Assembly (NCBI RefSeq): GCF_008253865.1
Contig: NZ_CP042331.1
Location: 4,367,501-4,431,500 of the forward strand
From: Bosea sp. F3-2
GTDB taxonomy: Bacteria > Pseudomonadota > Alphaproteobacteria > Rhizobiales > Beijerinckiaceae
DNA length: 64,000 nt
Direction of reading: 5' to 3'
Shown: piece after piece, positions 1 through 8,230 of the stretch
How positions within the stretch are numbered: position 1 is the first letter of the stretch
How the letters are laid out: every line of letters starts with the position of its first letter
Program-made: the position numbers and the translations under genes
The notes under the pieces: generated by a model
What the model saw: the letters and a program-made list of their open reading frames with translations, nothing else
Database searches by the model: none
What the model was told of the DNA's origin: nothing

Positions 1-133
1 CCCGATCGGTATAGGTTCCAGCGAGTGCCCATTCCTCCCGAGAGATCAGAGCTCCGCACACGGCAATCTGATCGTCGACGGATTGATCGCGTTGCTGGTC
101 ACTCGAGTAGCGCGCGTAGATGGCCGCCTTCAT
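1..133 (-). CDS. Large serine recombinase, N-terminal part, runs off the left edge
   Basis: The complement of 133..1 reads from an ATG for 44 codons without a stop and begins MKAAIYARYSSDQQRDQSVD. This is the resolvase/invertase catalytic start: Y-A-R-Y-S, with Ser10 the likely nucleophile, then the D-Q and D-R segments (TYTDR) typical of large serine recombinases. The start codon overlaps the stop of the neighbouring tyrosine recombinase as ATGA, so the two are probably translated together. The family cuts and rejoins DNA through a phosphoserine link. Only the first part of the catalytic domain is visible, so I cannot say whether the gene is intact or whether it has the long C-terminal DNA-binding region. 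Confidence 0.85.
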   Translation of the reverse strand, partial: MKAAIYARYSSDQQRDQSVDDQIAVCGALISREEWALAGTYTDR

Positions 134-1188
134 GACCTGCGTTTCCGTCTGCCGGGGCTCGATGTGCGCAGTCCGGCGATCAGCTCAGCATGGCTGATCG
201 AGGCTGCCAAGGTCGATGCGTGATTGTATCCTTGTGTTCGCTGGGGACTGATATGTCCTATCCCTGCACGTGCACCGTCGATGCCAACGGTTTCCGCCGC
301 GAACGTCGCAAAGCTGTGGCGCAGCGAATGAGGCCCAAGAGCTATGCCGAATTCGCCGAACGTTAGCTCGCGCAGCGCGATATGGATCGTGTGATCTGTG
401 AGCGGAGTGCCACTCATCCCCAACCAGAGCCGCTGTCCCGAAACTGTGTTGGCGACGGCGGGCCTGACATCGGCAAGATAGCGCTCAAGATGAAGGGCCA
501 GCGGCCGGGGGACAGGCGCTGAGTATTCGCGCCCATTTTTCGTTTCCTCCGGCTGCAGGCTCACCAGCCATTCGCCGTTTCTCATCGCAAGGTGACGGCC
601 GAGTTCGAGGCTTGCAAGGTTGCCGAGCCGAACCGGAACGTAGGCCAAGAAGTACAGGATGAGCCAGTTGCGATAGCCAGGGATCGATTTCAAGGGGAGG
701 GGGTGGGGCGCAGCGGACAGAGCGCGCTCACAAGCGGCGACAACAAGGGCCACGTCGAGAAATCGCGCGCAGCCGAAGGAGGCCTTAGCTCGTCGGCTCT
801 GTGAGTTGGCGCACGAGCGCAACCAGGACCAATCAACGCTCGGCGCGATCGAAGAGATCACTGCGAGCAATTCAAAGAGACGGTTACGCATTGTGCCGAG
901 CTTCACATCCTGTGCCTGCAGCTCACGCGCAAAAGCGTCCACATTTGCCGGCGTCACGCGTACTGCAGCCGGGAGTGTGACGTCCTCGCCTCGCCTGATC
1001 AGGAAGGTCAGCCAGCGCCCATAACCGCGCTCATTCTTGTGGCGGGTCGCCGGGCGCCATTTGGCGGCAGGGGCCGGGTCGCTAATGGGATCGTCGATCG
1101 TCGCCTGCGCGTACAGTTCGCGGTCTCGGACCGGCCACGCCGCGACCTTCAGGCAGCGTCGTGCTACATCGTTGTTGATGCGGCCCAT
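130..1188 (-). CDS. Tyrosine recombinase / site-specific integrase
   Basis: Protein of 352 aa with a complete tyrosine-recombinase catalytic set. Arg187 lies in VRLGNLASL, Lys217 in ETKNG, His287 and Arg290 in HSLRHSFAT, and His312 and Tyr321 in the C-terminal segment. Residues about 45-120 look like the SAM-like core-binding domain. The ATG overlaps the stop of the upstream recombinase (TGATG) and the TGA overlaps the start of a serine recombinase, so this is the middle gene of a three-recombinase operon. It is the only one of the three shown to be intact here. The likely role is excision or integration of the surrounding element. The substrate site is unknown. Confidence 0.9.
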   Translation of the reverse strand: MGRINNDVARRCLKVAAWPVRDRELYAQATIDDPISDPAPAAKWRPATRHKNERGYGRWLTFLIRRGEDVTLPAAVRVTPANVDAFARELQAQDVKLGTMRNRLFELLAVISSIAPSVDWSWLRSCANSQSRRAKASFGCARFLDVALVVAACERALSAAPHPLPLKSIPGYRNWLILYFLAYVPVRLGNLASLELGRHLAMRNGEWLVSLQPEETKNGREYSAPVPRPLALHLERYLADVRPAVANTVSGQRLWLGMSGTPLTDHTIHIALRELTFGEFGIALGPHSLRHSFATFAAETVGIDGARAGIGHISPQRTQGYNHASTLAASISHAELIAGLRTSSPGRRKRRS

Positions 1189-2837
1189 CAGCGGCGCTTC
1201 CTCATCGCAGAAAGCTGCTGCTCGGTGATCTCTTCCTGAGCCTGGCGGAGATGTTCCCGATCGGCCAAGTAGGAGTAGTTTCGCCGGATCGTGTTTGCAT
1301 CTCGGTTGCCCAGCAGTGTTCTACCCCGCTCGAAGCCTTGGGCATTGTTGGCGCGGACCTGAAGATAAACGGCAATCGAGCGATATAGATGGGCGTGAAA
1401 CGGGACACCCAGGCGCTGCTCGACGATGTGCTTGATCTGACCGCTCAACGAGCCAGAGCGCTTCGCGTCTCCCGACCTTCCGGGAAACAGCCAACCGTCT
1501 GACTGGGTGTACAGCCGCATCGCTGCCTTGAGGCGACCAACTGCTTCTGCTGGTATTTCGAAGCGCTGGTCCTCGCCGTTTTTGACCATCGAGCCCGGCA
1601 GACGGATCAACCACCGCTCTCGATCTCGTTCTAAATTGCGGTCGATGTGGAGCGATGCCAGATTTTCGACTCGCAGCGGGGCGTAGATCAAGAGTTCGCA
1701 AGCGATGGCGCTTTGAGCGAGCATTGCTCGCTTGCGCGGCTGCTTCGCAGACTTCGCCTCCTGCAAAAGGTGGATGGGAAGGGTCAGAAGCTGACGGAGA
1801 AGGCGCTCATCCTCGAAAGCCTCAAGCCGCTCCTTGGTCCGACGCCCCAGCGCTTTTTTCTTCGGCGCCAGGTTGGCCACAATGGCTCGGAGCTTTATGA
1901 CAGCATGCTCGTCTGACTTCACCCAGTCTCGGGCGAGGCAGAGCAGGGATCCCGCGAGGGCGATGCAGAGCATCGCTGCGTTTCGAGCCCTGCCTTTCGT
2001 ACAGCACGCCCAATAGGGCTCCGGCGCTGTCGATTGAAACGAGATCAGCAACCGAGGTTATCGTTTCGAGGGGGCGACCGGCTTGCGCCAGCGCCGTCGC
2101 CGCTTTGAACAGCTGGTGCCGAATTGTTTTGATCGTCGAGGCTCGCAACCCGCGGCCCGGATTATCGGCCAGCGGATTGTCGTCGGCGAGCCAAGCCGAA
2201 TATGCCGCGATTTCCGCGATGAAGCGGACGTCGAACTCGGTCTCTGAGTAGGTCCAACGTGCTCGCATCTGGGCTTCGATCTTGAGTTCTTGAAGACCAA
2301 GCCCAGGGAGTGTCGCCCGCAGACGATTCCATTGACGACGCAGACGGCGGTCATGTGCTTTGGGGTCCGCGACTTCGCCGAGCGTTGCGAGCGCGGCAAC
2401 GAACCTCTCGACACAGATGTCATCAACCTCGATGGGGGCGATGTGCTGCGCGGACGCGAAACCAGCCAATCGCGACAGAGGCGCCCAATCAGCTGGGCTT
2501 TGAAAGCCTGCCAGCCCGCGGAGTGTGGCTGGGGGGATTTAGGGCCGCGTCCGCGAACAGCTTTGATGAGAGCGCACGATTCGCCGCGGTAGTTCGACAG
2601 GGTCTTGTTCGCGAGCGTCGACGGCGCCTGTCTCATCCGCTTCATCTGCGCGATGATGAAGCCCTGATGCCCCGGGATCGCCGAAGCAGGGCGCGCGAGG
2701 AATGCAGCAAGGGCCGCTGTGGCTGAACGGGTTCGCGCAAGCTGACCGGCCGGAAGCAGAGCCCGGCGTTCAGCCTCGCCCAACAGATCCTGGAGCGACG
2801 GCTGCCCGGAGCCGTCGATGTCCTCGTTCAATCTCAT
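1188..2837 (-). pseudogene. Tyrosine recombinase broken by two compensating frameshifts
   Basis: Three reading frames join into one recombinase of about 549 codons. Codons from 2837 give the N-terminus (MRLNEDIDGSG to KAQLIGRL). Near 2470 the reading moves to another frame (AGFASAQHIAPIEVDD to GVLYERQG). Near 1985-2000 it returns to the first frame (AAMLCIALAGSLL to the end). The C-terminal part shows the catalytic pattern: Arg in LRVENLASL, HLYRS for H-x-x-R, and a late NYSYL tyrosine. The ATG has a good ribosome site (GGAGATGGTCC). The two shifts cancel, so the end stays coupled to the next gene. Both shifts could be assembly errors, but neighbouring genes of the same element are broken too, so decay is more likely. 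Confidence 0.8.
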
Positions 2838-2993
2838 GGACCATCTCCGTGCATATCGCGGCTAGACAAAGGATGAAACACCACGACAAAGCGCGACATT
2901 TGGGAAGACGTATCACAGTAATCCGTAGGGGATACTTGTGTGACGTATTCCAAAGCCTCGGAAACAGCGCGCAAAAGCATGACAATTCGCCGC

Positions 2994-3196
2994 TCAGACA
3001 TGGCCACGTGCCAGAAGAGCTTCGACATCCCCGGCGCGAACGCGCAGATGACCCTTCCCCTTATCGGACGGCAGGCGATAGGCAGAAAGCCGGTTCGCAG
3101 CGATCCAGCATTGACGGTTCGCGTACTGACATTGCCCCGTTCAGCCGCTTCGCGAATGGTCAGGCGCTGGCTCAGCTCGGGAAAGGGTTGGCTCAT
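2994..3196 (-). pseudogene. Excisionase-like helix-turn-helix protein with one-base frameshift
   Basis: From the ATG at 3196 the frame reads MSQPFPELSQRLTIREAAER then GNVSTRTVN. One frame over, it continues WIAANRLSAYRLPSDKGKG then HLRVRAGDVEALLARGHV and a TGA at 2994. The join at about 3109 lacks a single base (an N-R-W is expected). The restored product is about 67 aa and matches the MerR-like DNA-binding domain of the excisionase family: a recognition helix around STRTVNRW, a basic wing and a C-terminal ED-LL helix. It lies 157 bp upstream of the recombinase operon on the same strand, where a recombination directionality factor is expected. The product is too short for a routine gene call. 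Confidence 0.75.
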
Positions 3197-3282
3197 GGCT
3201 TGTCGGCTCCGGTGCGTGTTCTTGCTCGCAGCTTTCTTGGGCCAGCCATTCCTGGGCCGCTGAGCGTCCCAATAGGCGTGCA

Positions 3283-3323
3283 AACGAACGCAGCGCTGCG
3301 GAGGCCGCTACGCTGCGTTCGTT
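3283..3323. repeat. 13-bp perfect inverted repeat (hairpin)
   Basis: The arm AACGAACGCAGCG (3283-3295) is exactly complementary to CGCTGCGTTCGTT (3311-3323). The 15-nt interval also contains GCGG/CCGC that can extend the fold. It lies in the non-coding gap between the HTH remnant and the unknown pseudogene. It could be a terminator, a regulator site or a recombination-site arm. No T-run follows on either strand. Confidence 0.7.
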
Positions 3324-3339
3324 GTGCTGGAATGGGGAA

Positions 3340-3362
3340 GTCCCGGGCTGCATGCCCGGGAC
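3340..3362. repeat. 9-bp perfect inverted repeat (hairpin)
   Basis: GTCCCGGGC (3340-3348) pairs perfectly with GCCCGGGAC (3354-3362) around a TGCAT loop. It sits 16 bp from the larger hairpin at 3283-3323. The two make a structured stretch upstream of the HTH remnant, a plausible place for recombination-protein binding. Confidence 0.65.
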
Positions 3363-3448
3363 GATGTGACCAACCGGGACAAAGCGGGAGACCGGAGAGT
3401 CTCACAAAATCGGCGCGCCTTTTCCGTATGGGCGCCGGCGGTCCATTG

Positions 3449-4146
3449 CTAAGGGCTCGTGACTACCCAGACAGCCGCCTGATCGAGCGTCGGGTTTTTG
3501 ACAAGCCCTGGCGGAAGGAAGTGCTCACAGGCCGCGCGGCAGAATTTGATGAATGGCCCGTTGTACGATCCATCAGCGGACTTATTCATCGTCACCTGGC
3601 CATTGAGATAGCGACGATAAATGGGGGCAAGCAACAGGACCAATGTTCGGATCCGCGGGTCGAATTCCGGTCCACCCGTGCGCGAAAAGGTCTGAGCGGA
3701 TCGTAATTCTTTCAGATTCTCGTGGAAATTGCGTCCGAGGTGCGACAGCTCGTCCATCCGATCCGAAAGGCCGAAGTCGCTATCCCCGATCATGAAGACC
3801 GCCTCGGCGACGCTTCGCTCCTGAGTGTCGAGCTCCTCGAAGGCGTCCAGCAGCTTTTCCAGTCGATCCCGAAACGGCCGACCGCGCGAATAACCGTTGA
3901 CGGCGATTTGAGTTTCCCCGGTTGGCCAAAGGTCTTCTTAAAGACGTCGGCTAACTCCGCGCGCATCATCGGGCGATGTTGCTCAGGAGCCTTAAGGACG
4001 TAGGAAAAGGTTTCTACCTTCGCATCTGCGTCCAACGTCAACGCGGGGAATTTGTCCTTTTTGGCGGCTTTGTGCCTGAAAATGCTCGCGTGCGACATCG
4101 GTCGCTCGTTTCTCGTCGGCGCCGGTTTAACATCGCTATTGCTCAT
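3449..4146 (-). pseudogene. Unknown protein with one-base frameshift
   Basis: The first frame, from ATG 4146, encodes MSNSDVKPAPTRNERPMSHA up to about DVFKKTFGQP. The second frame continues ETQIAVNGYSRGRPFRDRLE then KLLDAFEELD and runs to a TAG at 3449. The switch lies in or beside the run GGGGAAA at about 3913-3920. The restored product would be about 232 aa and hydrophilic, with no signal peptide and a C-terminal half rich in aromatic and Cys residues (PFIKFCRAACEHFLPPGL). I do not recognise the family. It is the first gene on this strand before the HTH and recombinase genes, so it probably belongs to the same mobile element. A further possible coding scrap lies just upstream in 4147-4389, but nothing there is firm. 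Confidence 0.6.
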
Positions 4147-4389
4147 TGATCTCGATCCTTACGTCCGGCCGAAAGCGAATGAGTGTTCCCCCATTTTGTC
4201 GTCGAACAGCGGCAGCAGTCTCGCACGATCACTTCCGGTCTCGCGCCAATTCCGGTCATTGGACTTCTGCCTAAAAGCAGACATCCGTCTCGCGCGAGCT
4301 GCAACATATCGGGCGCGAAGCCCTGGCGGGCACAGCTTAACAGAGGCATACCTGGCGAGACGGCAGCCTCAACAGGCCGAGTTGGCCTC

Positions 4390-5127
4390 TCAGTTCGCCA
4401 TCTGCGAAACGAGCACCGGCTTCGCCCTGTAGATCTCCGGAAAGAAGCGTTTCAGGCTCTCGACCTTGGGAAGGTCGTGGATGACGATGTAGGGATGCGA
4501 GGGGTGCCGCGTCAGGAAATCCTGATGATAGGCCTCGGCCGGGTAGAAGGTACGCTCCGGCTCGATCTTCGTCACGATCGCTGCGTCGAAGGCGCGGGCC
4601 TGGTTGAGCTGGGCGATGTAGGCCTTGGCGATGCGCGCCTGCTCGGCATCGGCCGGGAAGATCGCCGAACGATACTGCGTGCCGGTATCCGGGCCTTGCC
4701 GGTTGAGTTGCGTCGGATCGTGGACGACGGAGAAATAGATCTGCAGCAGCTTCGCGTAGCTGACCTTGCGCGGATCGTAGACGATCCTGACAGCCTCGGC
4801 ATGGCCGGTGCGGCCGGTGCCGACCTTTTCGTATTCGGCTGTGGCCCGTTCGCCGCCGGCATAGCCCGAGACGGCGCTGTTGACGCCTTCCACATGCTGG
4901 AACACGCCCTGGACGCCCCAGAAGCAGCCGCCGGCGAGGACCGCGACCTTCTGCGTCTCGCCGGGCGCCGCCGGCTCGTCCATCACGGGCACTGGAACGG
5001 CGCGGGCCTCCTCGGCCGCAGCCAGCGGCGAGAGTTTTAGGGCGACGGCGCCGAGCGCGGCAGCGGCGACGCCGATCAGGGCACGGCGGCTGAGCCGGTG
5101 CATGGAGGAAGGAGCTTTGACGGGCAT
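4390..5127 (-). CDS. msrA: Exported peptide-methionine (S)-S-oxide reductase MsrA
   Basis: Reduces the S-epimer of methionine sulfoxide in proteins. The catalytic motif GGCFWG follows an N-terminal leader of about 45 aa with a twin arginine (SRRALIG) and a hydrophobic stretch ending AAAEEA, so the enzyme should act outside the cytoplasm. YDPRKVSYAKLL and the AYHQDFL/HPYI segments are typical MsrA. I chose the ATG at 5127 because GGAG lies about 8 nt upstream. A second ATG at 5103 is possible. The mature domain of about 190 aa is normal length. The gene is last in the msrB-dipZ-msrA operon, 16 bp after dipZ, whose product would re-reduce it. Confidence 0.93.
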   Translation of the reverse strand: MPVKAPSSMHRLSRRALIGVAAAALGAVALKLSPLAAAEEARAVPVPVMDEPAAPGETQKVAVLAGGCFWGVQGVFQHVEGVNSAVSGYAGGERATAEYEKVGTGRTGHAEAVRIVYDPRKVSYAKLLQIYFSVVHDPTQLNRQGPDTGTQYRSAIFPADAEQARIAKAYIAQLNQARAFDAAIVTKIEPERTFYPAEAYHQDFLTRHPSHPYIVIHDLPKVESLKRFFPEIYRAKPVLVSQMAN

Positions 5128-5143
5128 GGCGGGATCTCCGTGA

Positions 5144-7012
5144 TCAGCCGAAGGTGAAGGCATAGGCCTGGGCGCCGGCATCGAGGAAGGTAATCTCGAA
5201 AGTGCGGTCCTTGATCGGGCCGCTTTGCCGGATGAGCTGGTAGAGGCGCTGGCCCGTGATGGTGCCGTTGCCCTCGGCGTCGACGTCGATGCCGCGATCG
5301 GCGCCGGGCGGCGCACCATCGATGGCGACACGGAAACGCACCGGCCTGCCATTGGCACCGGGGCCGAGCACGAGATGTAGATCGCGCGCATGGAAGCGAT
5401 AGGTGATGCCGCCATCCGGCGCATCGAGCGCCGCATGTTCCTTGCCGATCGTCCATTGGCCGGAGAGGCCCCACTCGTTGAGGCGCGGCATGCCGGGTTC
5501 GTAGCGGCTAGCGGCATCCTCGACGGCGCCGCCCGGAGAGACGAAGTTCTCGGCGCGCTCGTAGCCGAGATAGGTCTCGGGCGAGTGGACATCGGCCTCG
5601 TTGGAGGCCATCTCCGCCCCGGATGCGCTGACCGAAACGGAGCCGGTTGCGACATCGGCCCGCCCGGCTTCGGCCAGAAGCTGCTGGATGACCTTCTCCG
5701 ACTCCTCGTATCCGCCTTCTCCGAAGTGATGGTGGCGGATGCGGCCCTCGGCATCGATGAAGTAATGCGCCGGCCAGTACTGGTTCTTGAAGGCGCGCCA
5801 GATCGTATAATCGTTGTCGATCGCGACGGGATAGGCGATCTTCAGATCGGCGGCCGCCTGTTTCACATTGCCGATCCGCTTTTCGAAGGCGAACTCGGGC
5901 GCGTGAACACCGATCACGACCAGGCCCTGATCCTTGTACTTCTCCGCCCAGGCACGGACATAGGGGATGGCGCGCAGGCAGTTGATGCAGGAATAGGTCC
6001 AGAAATCGACCAGCACGACCTTGCCTTTGAGCCCGCCGGCTGTGAGCGGCGGCGAATTCAGCCATTCGACCGCGCCTGCAAGCGACGGCAGGGCGCCTTC
6101 GACCGGCAGGTCGGTCGCCGCACCCGAAGGTTTGGCCGCCATCATCGCCGGATTGGCACTCATCATCGCGGGCGCGTTGCCGCCCGTCATGGCAGTGTTG
6201 CCACTCATCATTGCCGGGCCGCCGGTCATCATGGCCGGGCCGTTGCCGGCCGTCATGGCGGGCGTGGAGGGCTGCGGTGCGGCAGCGGTGTCGAAACGGC
6301 TCAGCAACCGCTGTTCGAGCGAATTCGTGCTCGCCAGCGAAACCTGCGTCAGGAAACCGGTGTCGAGCCCCAGCGCGATCGCCACCACCGCGGCGAGAAC
6401 CGCGACACCTGCGCCGCGGCGCAGCCATTCGCCGGCGCCGAGCGAGCGCTTCATCAGCGCGAAAACCCTGCCGCCGGCCAGAAGCGCCAGCGCGAGCGAG
6501 GTCGCGGCACCGGCTGCGTAGGCGAGGAGCAGCAGCGAAGTGCCTGCATTGGCGCCCTGCAGGGCGGCACCCGTCAGGATGAGGCCGAGGATTGGCCCGG
6601 CGCAGGGCGCCCAGAGCAGGCCGGTGGCGAGGCCCAGCAGCAGCGAGGGCAGGATAGCGCCGGAGCCGCTGCCGCCTTGCTCTGCCTCCTCCGACAGCCG
6701 CCCGCCCAGTGCCACGAGCGGGCGCGCGAAGCTGTCGGCCAGCCCCGGGAACAGCAGCGCGATGCCGAACAGCGCCAGCAGCGCCATGGCGGCCAATCGG
6801 CCGTACTGATTGGCCTCGACGGCCCAGCCGCCGCCGACTGCCGCCAGCGTCGCGACGCCAGCGAAGGCCAGCGCCATGCCGAGCAGCATCGGCAGCGTGC
6901 TGCGCAGGAAGGACTGGCCGGCCCGCGCGAAGACGAAGGGCAGCACCGGCAGGATGCAGGGGCTGACGATGGTCAGCACGCCGCCAAGATAGGCGAGCAG
7001 AAGCAGGGTCAT
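5144..7012 (-). CDS. dipZ: DipZ-type thiol reductant transporter with methionine-rich linker
   Basis: Protein of 622 aa with three parts. Residues 1-235 are a CcdA-like membrane domain with the paired cysteines in SPCILP and WAPCAGP. Residues about 310-450 are a periplasmic thioredoxin-like domain with the active site SCINC. Residues about 470-622 are the C-terminal beta domain seen in DipZ proteins. The membrane part passes electrons from cytoplasmic thioredoxin to the outer domain. Between them, at about 249-293, is an unusual low-complexity linker of Pro-Ala-Met-Met-x-Gly type units with ten methionines in some 42 residues. It lies between msrB (17 bp) and msrA (16 bp), so its job is very probably to recharge those two exported reductases. 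The paralogue at 47,009 lacks this linker. Confidence 0.92.
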   Translation of the reverse strand: MTLLLLAYLGGVLTIVSPCILPVLPFVFARAGQSFLRSTLPMLLGMALAFAGVATLAAVGGGWAVEANQYGRLAAMALLALFGIALLFPGLADSFARPLVALGGRLSEEAEQGGSGSGAILPSLLLGLATGLLWAPCAGPILGLILTGAALQGANAGTSLLLLAYAAGAATSLALALLAGGRVFALMKRSLGAGEWLRRGAGVAVLAAVVAIALGLDTGFLTQVSLASTNSLEQRLLSRFDTAAAPQPSTPAMTAGNGPAMMTGGPAMMSGNTAMTGGNAPAMMSANPAMMAAKPSGAATDLPVEGALPSLAGAVEWLNSPPLTAGGLKGKVVLVDFWTYSCINCLRAIPYVRAWAEKYKDQGLVVIGVHAPEFAFEKRIGNVKQAAADLKIAYPVAIDNDYTIWRAFKNQYWPAHYFIDAEGRIRHHHFGEGGYEESEKVIQQLLAEAGRADVATGSVSVSASGAEMASNEADVHSPETYLGYERAENFVSPGGAVEDAASRYEPGMPRLNEWGLSGQWTIGKEHAALDAPDGGITYRFHARDLHLVLGPGANGRPVRFRVAIDGAPPGADRGIDVDAEGNGTITGQRLYQLIRQSGPIKDRTFEITFLDAGAQAYAFTFG

Positions 7013-7029
7013 CGGCGTGGCGTCTTCGC

Positions 7030-7521
7030 TCAGGTCGCCAGAGGCTTGAAGGCCATGGCGACCCCGTTCATGCAGTAGCGCAACCCCGTAGGTCTGGGGC
7101 CGTCATCGAAGACATGGCCGAGATGACCGCCACAGCGGCTGCAATGCACCGCGAGCCGGACCATTCCCAGTGACGTGTCGCGCTCGGTGCCGACGGCGGT
7201 ATCCGCGATCGGCGCCCAGAAGCTCGGCCAGCCGGTACCGCTCTCGAACTTGGTCGTGGAGGAGAACAGCTCCTGGTCGCAGCCGGCGCAGGCGAAGGTA
7301 CCCCGGCGCTTCTCCTTGTTGAGTGGGCTCGTATAGGGGCGTTCCGTCGCGCTTTGGCGCAGTACTGCAAATTGCTCCGGCGTCAGAAGCTTGCGCCATT
7401 CCTCGTCGCTGTGCCTGACGGAAAACTCTCCTGCCGCGTGGGCCCCGCGCGGGCGCCAAGCTAGGCTGGCACCGACCGCGCCGGCGGCTGTCGCTGCCAG
7501 AAGAAACCGTCTCGTGATCAT
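7030..7521 (-). CDS. msrB: Exported peptide-methionine (R)-S-oxide reductase MsrB
   Basis: Reduces the R-epimer of protein methionine sulfoxide. Visible are the zinc-binding pairs CAGC and CSRC, the GTGWPSF motif, HLGHVF and the catalytic cysteine in RYCMNG. The N-terminus MITRRFLLAATAAG is a Tat-like leader ending AHA-AG, so the enzyme is exported like its partner MsrA. I placed the start at ATG 7521, preceded by GAGGTGG, rather than at 7563, which has no clear ribosome site. This gives 163 aa. It is the first gene of the operon with dipZ and msrA. The exported MsrA, MsrB and thioredoxin set parallels the fused Neisseria PilB protein (thioredoxin, MsrA, MsrB). Confidence 0.93.
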   Translation of the reverse strand: MITRRFLLAATAAGAVGASLAWRPRGAHAAGEFSVRHSDEEWRKLLTPEQFAVLRQSATERPYTSPLNKEKRRGTFACAGCDQELFSSTTKFESGTGWPSFWAPIADTAVGTERDTSLGMVRLAVHCSRCGGHLGHVFDDGPRPTGLRYCMNGVAMAFKPLAT

Positions 7522-8230
7522 GATCGCCACCTCGTTGCGCGAAGCGGCCCTGCTAGATCGCATCGCGAATTTATTCTGGGCGTTATATTGGACAGGGAAT
7601 AGCGTTGGTCGCGGCGTTTTGATCGTATGTCATCGGCTTTCCATGCGACCGAAGGGGAAGCCGCTTCCCTCTTGCGTTCAACGACCGACGGGACAGGGTA
7701 CCGGGGCGATCCTTGGATTCTATCGTCGAAATCGGAGGCGTCTGCCGCCAACGGATCGCTGTCGGACCGGCATTGCGCTTCGCCATTCGATCATTATGCT
7801 CCGCGGCATATAGCGACTGCGCAACTCTCGGGGTGCCTTGGGCACTGGACGCTCTGCCGGTTAAATGAGTACCGGGTATCAATCGCATCCCCGTCCGCGG
7901 GATGCCGGTGGCCTGGAATAGCCGACGGATGTCCTGATCGCTCGGATCAAATTCCGACCCTTGGCTGCCCTTTGGACGGTTTACTCCCGTGTATTGGCCC
8001 AGTCGGTGCATTTGCCCGGATGCGTTCTTATCTTTTCCATGTGTCAGGCTCGATGCGCAGGCCGTGCGCGTAGAAGCTCAAGCCTCGTTGAACATCAAAC
8101 GAAAGCTCGAACGGGAAGGCTGTCTGAGCCAACAGATTGCTGAACCTGTCTTAACTCGACACTTACTTAGAAGTTCGCGGTGAGCTAGCGCTGCAAATTA
8201 TGAAGTCGACCGCTATTTAAGCAATGGGCG
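7522..8230. other. Intergenic region with no recognised gene
   Basis: About 700 bp separate the msrB operon from the next minus-strand gene. Open frames exist on both strands (for example 7583-8011 minus and 7627-8073 plus), but their products look like shadow sequence and neither has a convincing ribosome site or motif. The msr operon promoter should lie in the first 150 bp. I could not settle on one set of -35/-10 boxes. Confidence 0.5.

Noticed and set aside
130..2837. Classical recombinase-in-trio element
   Set aside because: The third gene is a serine recombinase by its YARYSSDQQ start, so the three-tyrosine-recombinase definition is not met.
2702..3706. Plus-strand open frame of 334 codons
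   Set aside because: It crosses the remnants of three minus-strand genes that read sensibly once frameshifts are allowed, and it has no recognisable domain.
4147..4389. Possible coding scrap reading SFAFGRT-stop near the pseudogene start
   Set aside because: Protein-like for about 30 codons in one minus frame, but without a start, motif or continuation. It is too short to call.
5390..7078. Plus-strand open frame of 562 codons
   Set aside because: Antisense to dipZ, whose motifs are unambiguous. The frame is a shadow.
7583..8011. Minus-strand open frame of 142 codons in the msrB upstream gap
   Set aside because: No motif, poor ribosome site, overlaps an equally long plus-strand frame, and would place a gene across the likely msr promoter.
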